Assembly (NCBI GenBank): GCA_907165275.2
Contig: OU015670.1
Location: 89,501 to 153,500, forward strand
Source: Zygaena filipendulae
Lineage: Eukaryota > Arthropoda > Insecta > Lepidoptera > Zygaenidae
Direction of reading: 5' to 3'
DNA: 64,000 nucleotides
How positions within the stretch are numbered: the first letter of the stretch is position 1; each line of letters starts with the position of its first letter. The notes under the pieces were generated by a model, which saw only the letters and a list, made by a program, of their open reading frames with translations, was not told where the DNA came from and made no database searches. This document shows, in pieces, positions 61,428 through 64,000 of this stretch. The translations under genes were made by a program, and so were the position numbers.

Positions 61428-61612
61428 ATTTATAAATGCAAAAGTGAGTTGGTTTGTTTGTTACGCTTTCACGCCGTAACAGCTGAACCGATCATCGTGA
61501 AATGCACCCACTTTGGCAGGGGTAGAGAGAAGGACACAGGGTACCTACTTTTTGTCCCAGAATTCCTGCGGGAACTCCGAAACGAACGTAGATGAAATTG
61601 CGGGGCACAGCT
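61428..61612 (+). mobile_element. Helitron, plus orientation
   Basis: TTATAAATGCAAAAGTGAGT at the 5' side, CGTAACAGCTGAACCGATCA, GAATTCCTGCGGGAACTCCG and GATGAAATTGCGGGGCACAG|CTA at the end. Confidence 0.7.
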
Positions 61613-62954
61613 ACATATAGTATTATAATACTGTATAGCTAGTGGTCTGAATAGCATGCAATCTGACACCGGCGCGAGCTGACCGCGGGCCGCGGCGGGT
61701 TACGCGGCTTGTATAATTCAATTATACGCACACTCTCTGCCATTCATATTAGCATTGACTCCACAAAGAAGATAATTTAGAGTACATATTACTAATTAGC
61801 CGCCCCCGCGGCTTCAACCGCGTTAATTTCGAAGTTTCCGCAGGAATTCCGGGATAAAAAGTACCATTTGTCCCTCTCTGTACCCCTGACAATGTGTGTG
61901 CAAAGTTTCACGATGATTGGTTAAGTAGTTAGGGCGCGATAGCGTAACAAACAAGCAAATAAACTCACCGCTTCCCGCACGTCCGAGATAAGCAAAAGTG
62001 AACCGCGCTGATGTCGTCTGATTGTCCTTTGAATGTCGACAATAGCCATTGATGTTATTGAATGAGAGACAATATTCCGAGTCGCTACATCATCGATGCA
62101 AATAAATAACACTCAAGTATTGTATTGTCTGCTAAAAATATTTTTATAGGTATTTATTATTTACGTATTTTATTTTTATCTGTACATGTAAAATCTAAAT
62201 TATTGTGAATATTGGATCGGACGAATAATTTAGGTTTTGGTCTAATTTTATACATTCCAATATTGTAATTGTAATGTTAGGTATAACATTTTCGTCCGGC
62301 TGTGCGTCTGTCCGGAATTATTCAACTTAGAAAAAACCCGATACTACGAGTATAGATTTCAAGATTTGAACTCACTGCGTTTAAAATAACAAGCTTGTCA
62401 TCAGTAGAATTTCTCACTGGGACTGTAATGTAGTGGTGATAGTGGCAAAAATATCAAAATCCGTGACATAAATTTTAAATTTCTTTCATTCTTCTTCTTA
62501 TTGGCTTTCGCATGTAATGTATTTAGCCAGTTTCAAGTAAAATAAGTCAGTTGAATGCACAAATTAACGTTTAGCATCGTTGTACGGTTTGAACTTGTAG
62601 GCCATGGTACTGAATAGACTACAAGAACTTTCTCGGAGCTCTCGGAGGAAACCGAAGAAATCAGCTCGAAATATCATATATCTTCTTGAGCACATAAAAA
62701 ACCGTCACTGTGAAAATTATTGTCCAGTACAGCACCTTAAAACACAACAAAATCCACTTTTAACCATCTTTTATCGACATGAAAATAAATGACCGAACCG
62801 CCGTCTTTGATTGCCGCCAAAAAACCTTTTAAATTACTTAAAATTAAAAAAAGAAACCCGTGTACCTATTCTCAATTCGAATTAAGCCCGCGAAAGTGCA
62901 CAATAATGTGAAGAAAACAAAACAATAGAGTCACAATCGTCAGGACAAAATAGT

Positions 62955-63101
62955 GTTGTGAGTTCAGTCTACAATGCTGGGTCGGCTCCTTGCGGCGGGC
63001 GCCGACGAGACAGGCGCAGCCCCCGCGGTGGAGGCGGACGCCGCGTATGACGTCACGCAGTATTTCAGCGACGAAGTCGCGGACCCGTGGGCTCAGGAAG
63101 G
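62955..63101 (+). CDS. Orphan GC-rich exon with ATG (new gene or distant ankyrin exon)
   Basis: ATG at 62973 in context TACAATGC. It encodes MLGRLLAAGADETGAAPAVE and AAYDVTQYFSDEVADPWAQE, then a possible donor GGAAG|GTCCGC at 63101. Third-position GC is very high, as in other real exons here. Upstream CAG|TCTACAATG could be an acceptor in phase 0, which does not fit the phase-1 end of ankyrin exon 3 without an exon between. The words TTCAGTC before the ATG also match an arthropod initiator. LLAAGAD echoes ankyrin repeat ends. I do not recognise the protein. Confidence 0.5.
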
Positions 63102-64000
63102 TCCGCTCGCTGCTCTACTATCATATAAGCCCTAACTGCCTATGCTTTAGCTTACCGACCAATATTTACATGTCTAGTTTTTATAGTATTGTATCGTGGG
63201 CGATAAATACGACTGTATACAAACCGGTTGCTATAAATACCTGTATAATTAATGCACTACACTACTACACAATTTCAACACTGGTATGCTGTAAGACTTG
63301 TACCTTGTGTTACTTGGTATAGTAACACTTGGCATGATTCGCATCAATTGAACTGCGGTTTCTTGAACTCGGAACAATTTCTTTTTTTTTTTTCGTCAAT
63401 AAAGAAAGCAAATGTTTTGACCATGCAGCTTCTTCTTTAGTTACCACTTTTTTATTGAACGTATTATAGTTTTTCGCTTCACAATTTATAATTTCCCTGT
63501 CCACTACGATCACATTTGACTAAATTGGGGGATTCCACTATATAAATAAATATTTCGTCCACACTGATGATCTTATCAAAGTAAGCAAGTAGGTACCTAT
63601 GTGAACAATGAGCATCCACCAAAAACAAAAATTAATATGGCCAGTCTATACTGTATTTAAAAATCGACTTCTAAAGACCGGTGAAAAGAAAATATGACCC
63701 TTTGGATAGATGCGCCTGTCACCTCCATTAACACCACCAACCACAGTGTGGTAAAATAAGCTGTAAATATTTACAGGGCTGAAAGTATACGTTTTTTTTG
63801 CAATAAATGTTTTTTATTATAACTATTGTTATAACAAACAGGATAAGCGACATTGTTAGAGGTATAGTGAAAGACAAAGGATACTTTTTATTCCGGAATC
63901 CCTACGGGATTTCCTACATTACCGCAGGGAACAGCTAGTAGACAAAATAAATGTGCAAATGTCGATGGAGAACGATTGTCTATGGCGTGTCCGGCAGACG
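63102..64000. other. AT-rich end of window
   Basis: Intron or intergenic. A plus-oriented Helitron end lies at about 63840-63940 (CCGGAATCCCTACGGGATTT, then CCGCAGGGAACAGCTAG). No other feature is supported. Confidence 0.55.

Larger units (their letters stand above)
54262..62954. other. 8.7-kb region between ankyrin exon 3 and the exon at 62955
   Basis: Either a long intron or intergenic DNA. It is mostly mobile elements (listed separately) with AT-rich DNA at 57220-58990 and 61290-62950. A phase-0 frame of 62 codons from 62604, preceded by TTGTAG|GCC, is open to a stop at 62790-62792, but it resembles nothing known. Confidence 0.55.

Overview
The window is nuclear DNA from an animal, almost certainly a butterfly or moth. 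Multi-exon genes with GT-AG introns sit in AT-rich DNA packed with the short mobile elements typical of Lepidoptera. The most common are small Helitrons ending in a CCGCGG-loop-CCGCGG hairpin followed by CTAG. Palindromic MITEs, tRNA-derived SINE pieces and LINE reverse-transcriptase remnants are also present. There are no bacterial operons, rRNA genes, CRISPR arrays or convincing functional tRNA genes. The long open frames are mostly shadows of GC-rich exons or lie inside repeats. All gene models were built by hand from splice signals, reading-frame phase and protein similarity.

Layout. (1) Minus strand, 2068-41214: a RING-H2 E3 ubiquitin ligase of the RNF38/RNF44 family. It has 16 coding exons, about 736 codons, a 22.6-kb first intron and a 6.5-kb eighth intron (counting from the 5' end). 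(2) Minus strand, 44819-49407: eIF2B subunit beta, 9 exons, 353 residues, apparently complete. (3) Plus strand, from 51765: an ankyrin-repeat protein of which three exons are visible. It lies head to head with eIF2B-beta across a 2.36-kb gap that holds a 629-bp inverted-repeat element with its own 127-codon frame. (4) Plus strand, near 62955-63101: an isolated GC-rich exon, either the start of another gene or a distant exon of the ankyrin gene. The rest is intron or intergenic DNA dominated by mobile elements, many of them nested.

How the genes relate. RNF38/44 is a predicted ubiquitin ligase, eIF2B-beta is part of the eIF2 nucleotide-exchange factor, and the third gene encodes an ankyrin scaffold. 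There is no sign that they act in one pathway, and each looks independently transcribed.

Most notable observations. First, dinucleotide repeats are placed asymmetrically in the introns of all three genes: in the RNA sense, (CA)n follows 5' splice sites and (UG)n precedes 3' splice sites, in genes on both strands. In at least five RNF38/44 introns both ends are present, so the intron ends could pair and loop the intron out. Second, a 590-bp palindromic element has 233-bp arms that look identical. Third, the palindrome TGACGTCA occurs 17 times by eye, partly spread by a MITE family that carries two copies each. Fourth, the genes show abrupt exon-to-exon jumps to near-saturated GC at third codon positions.
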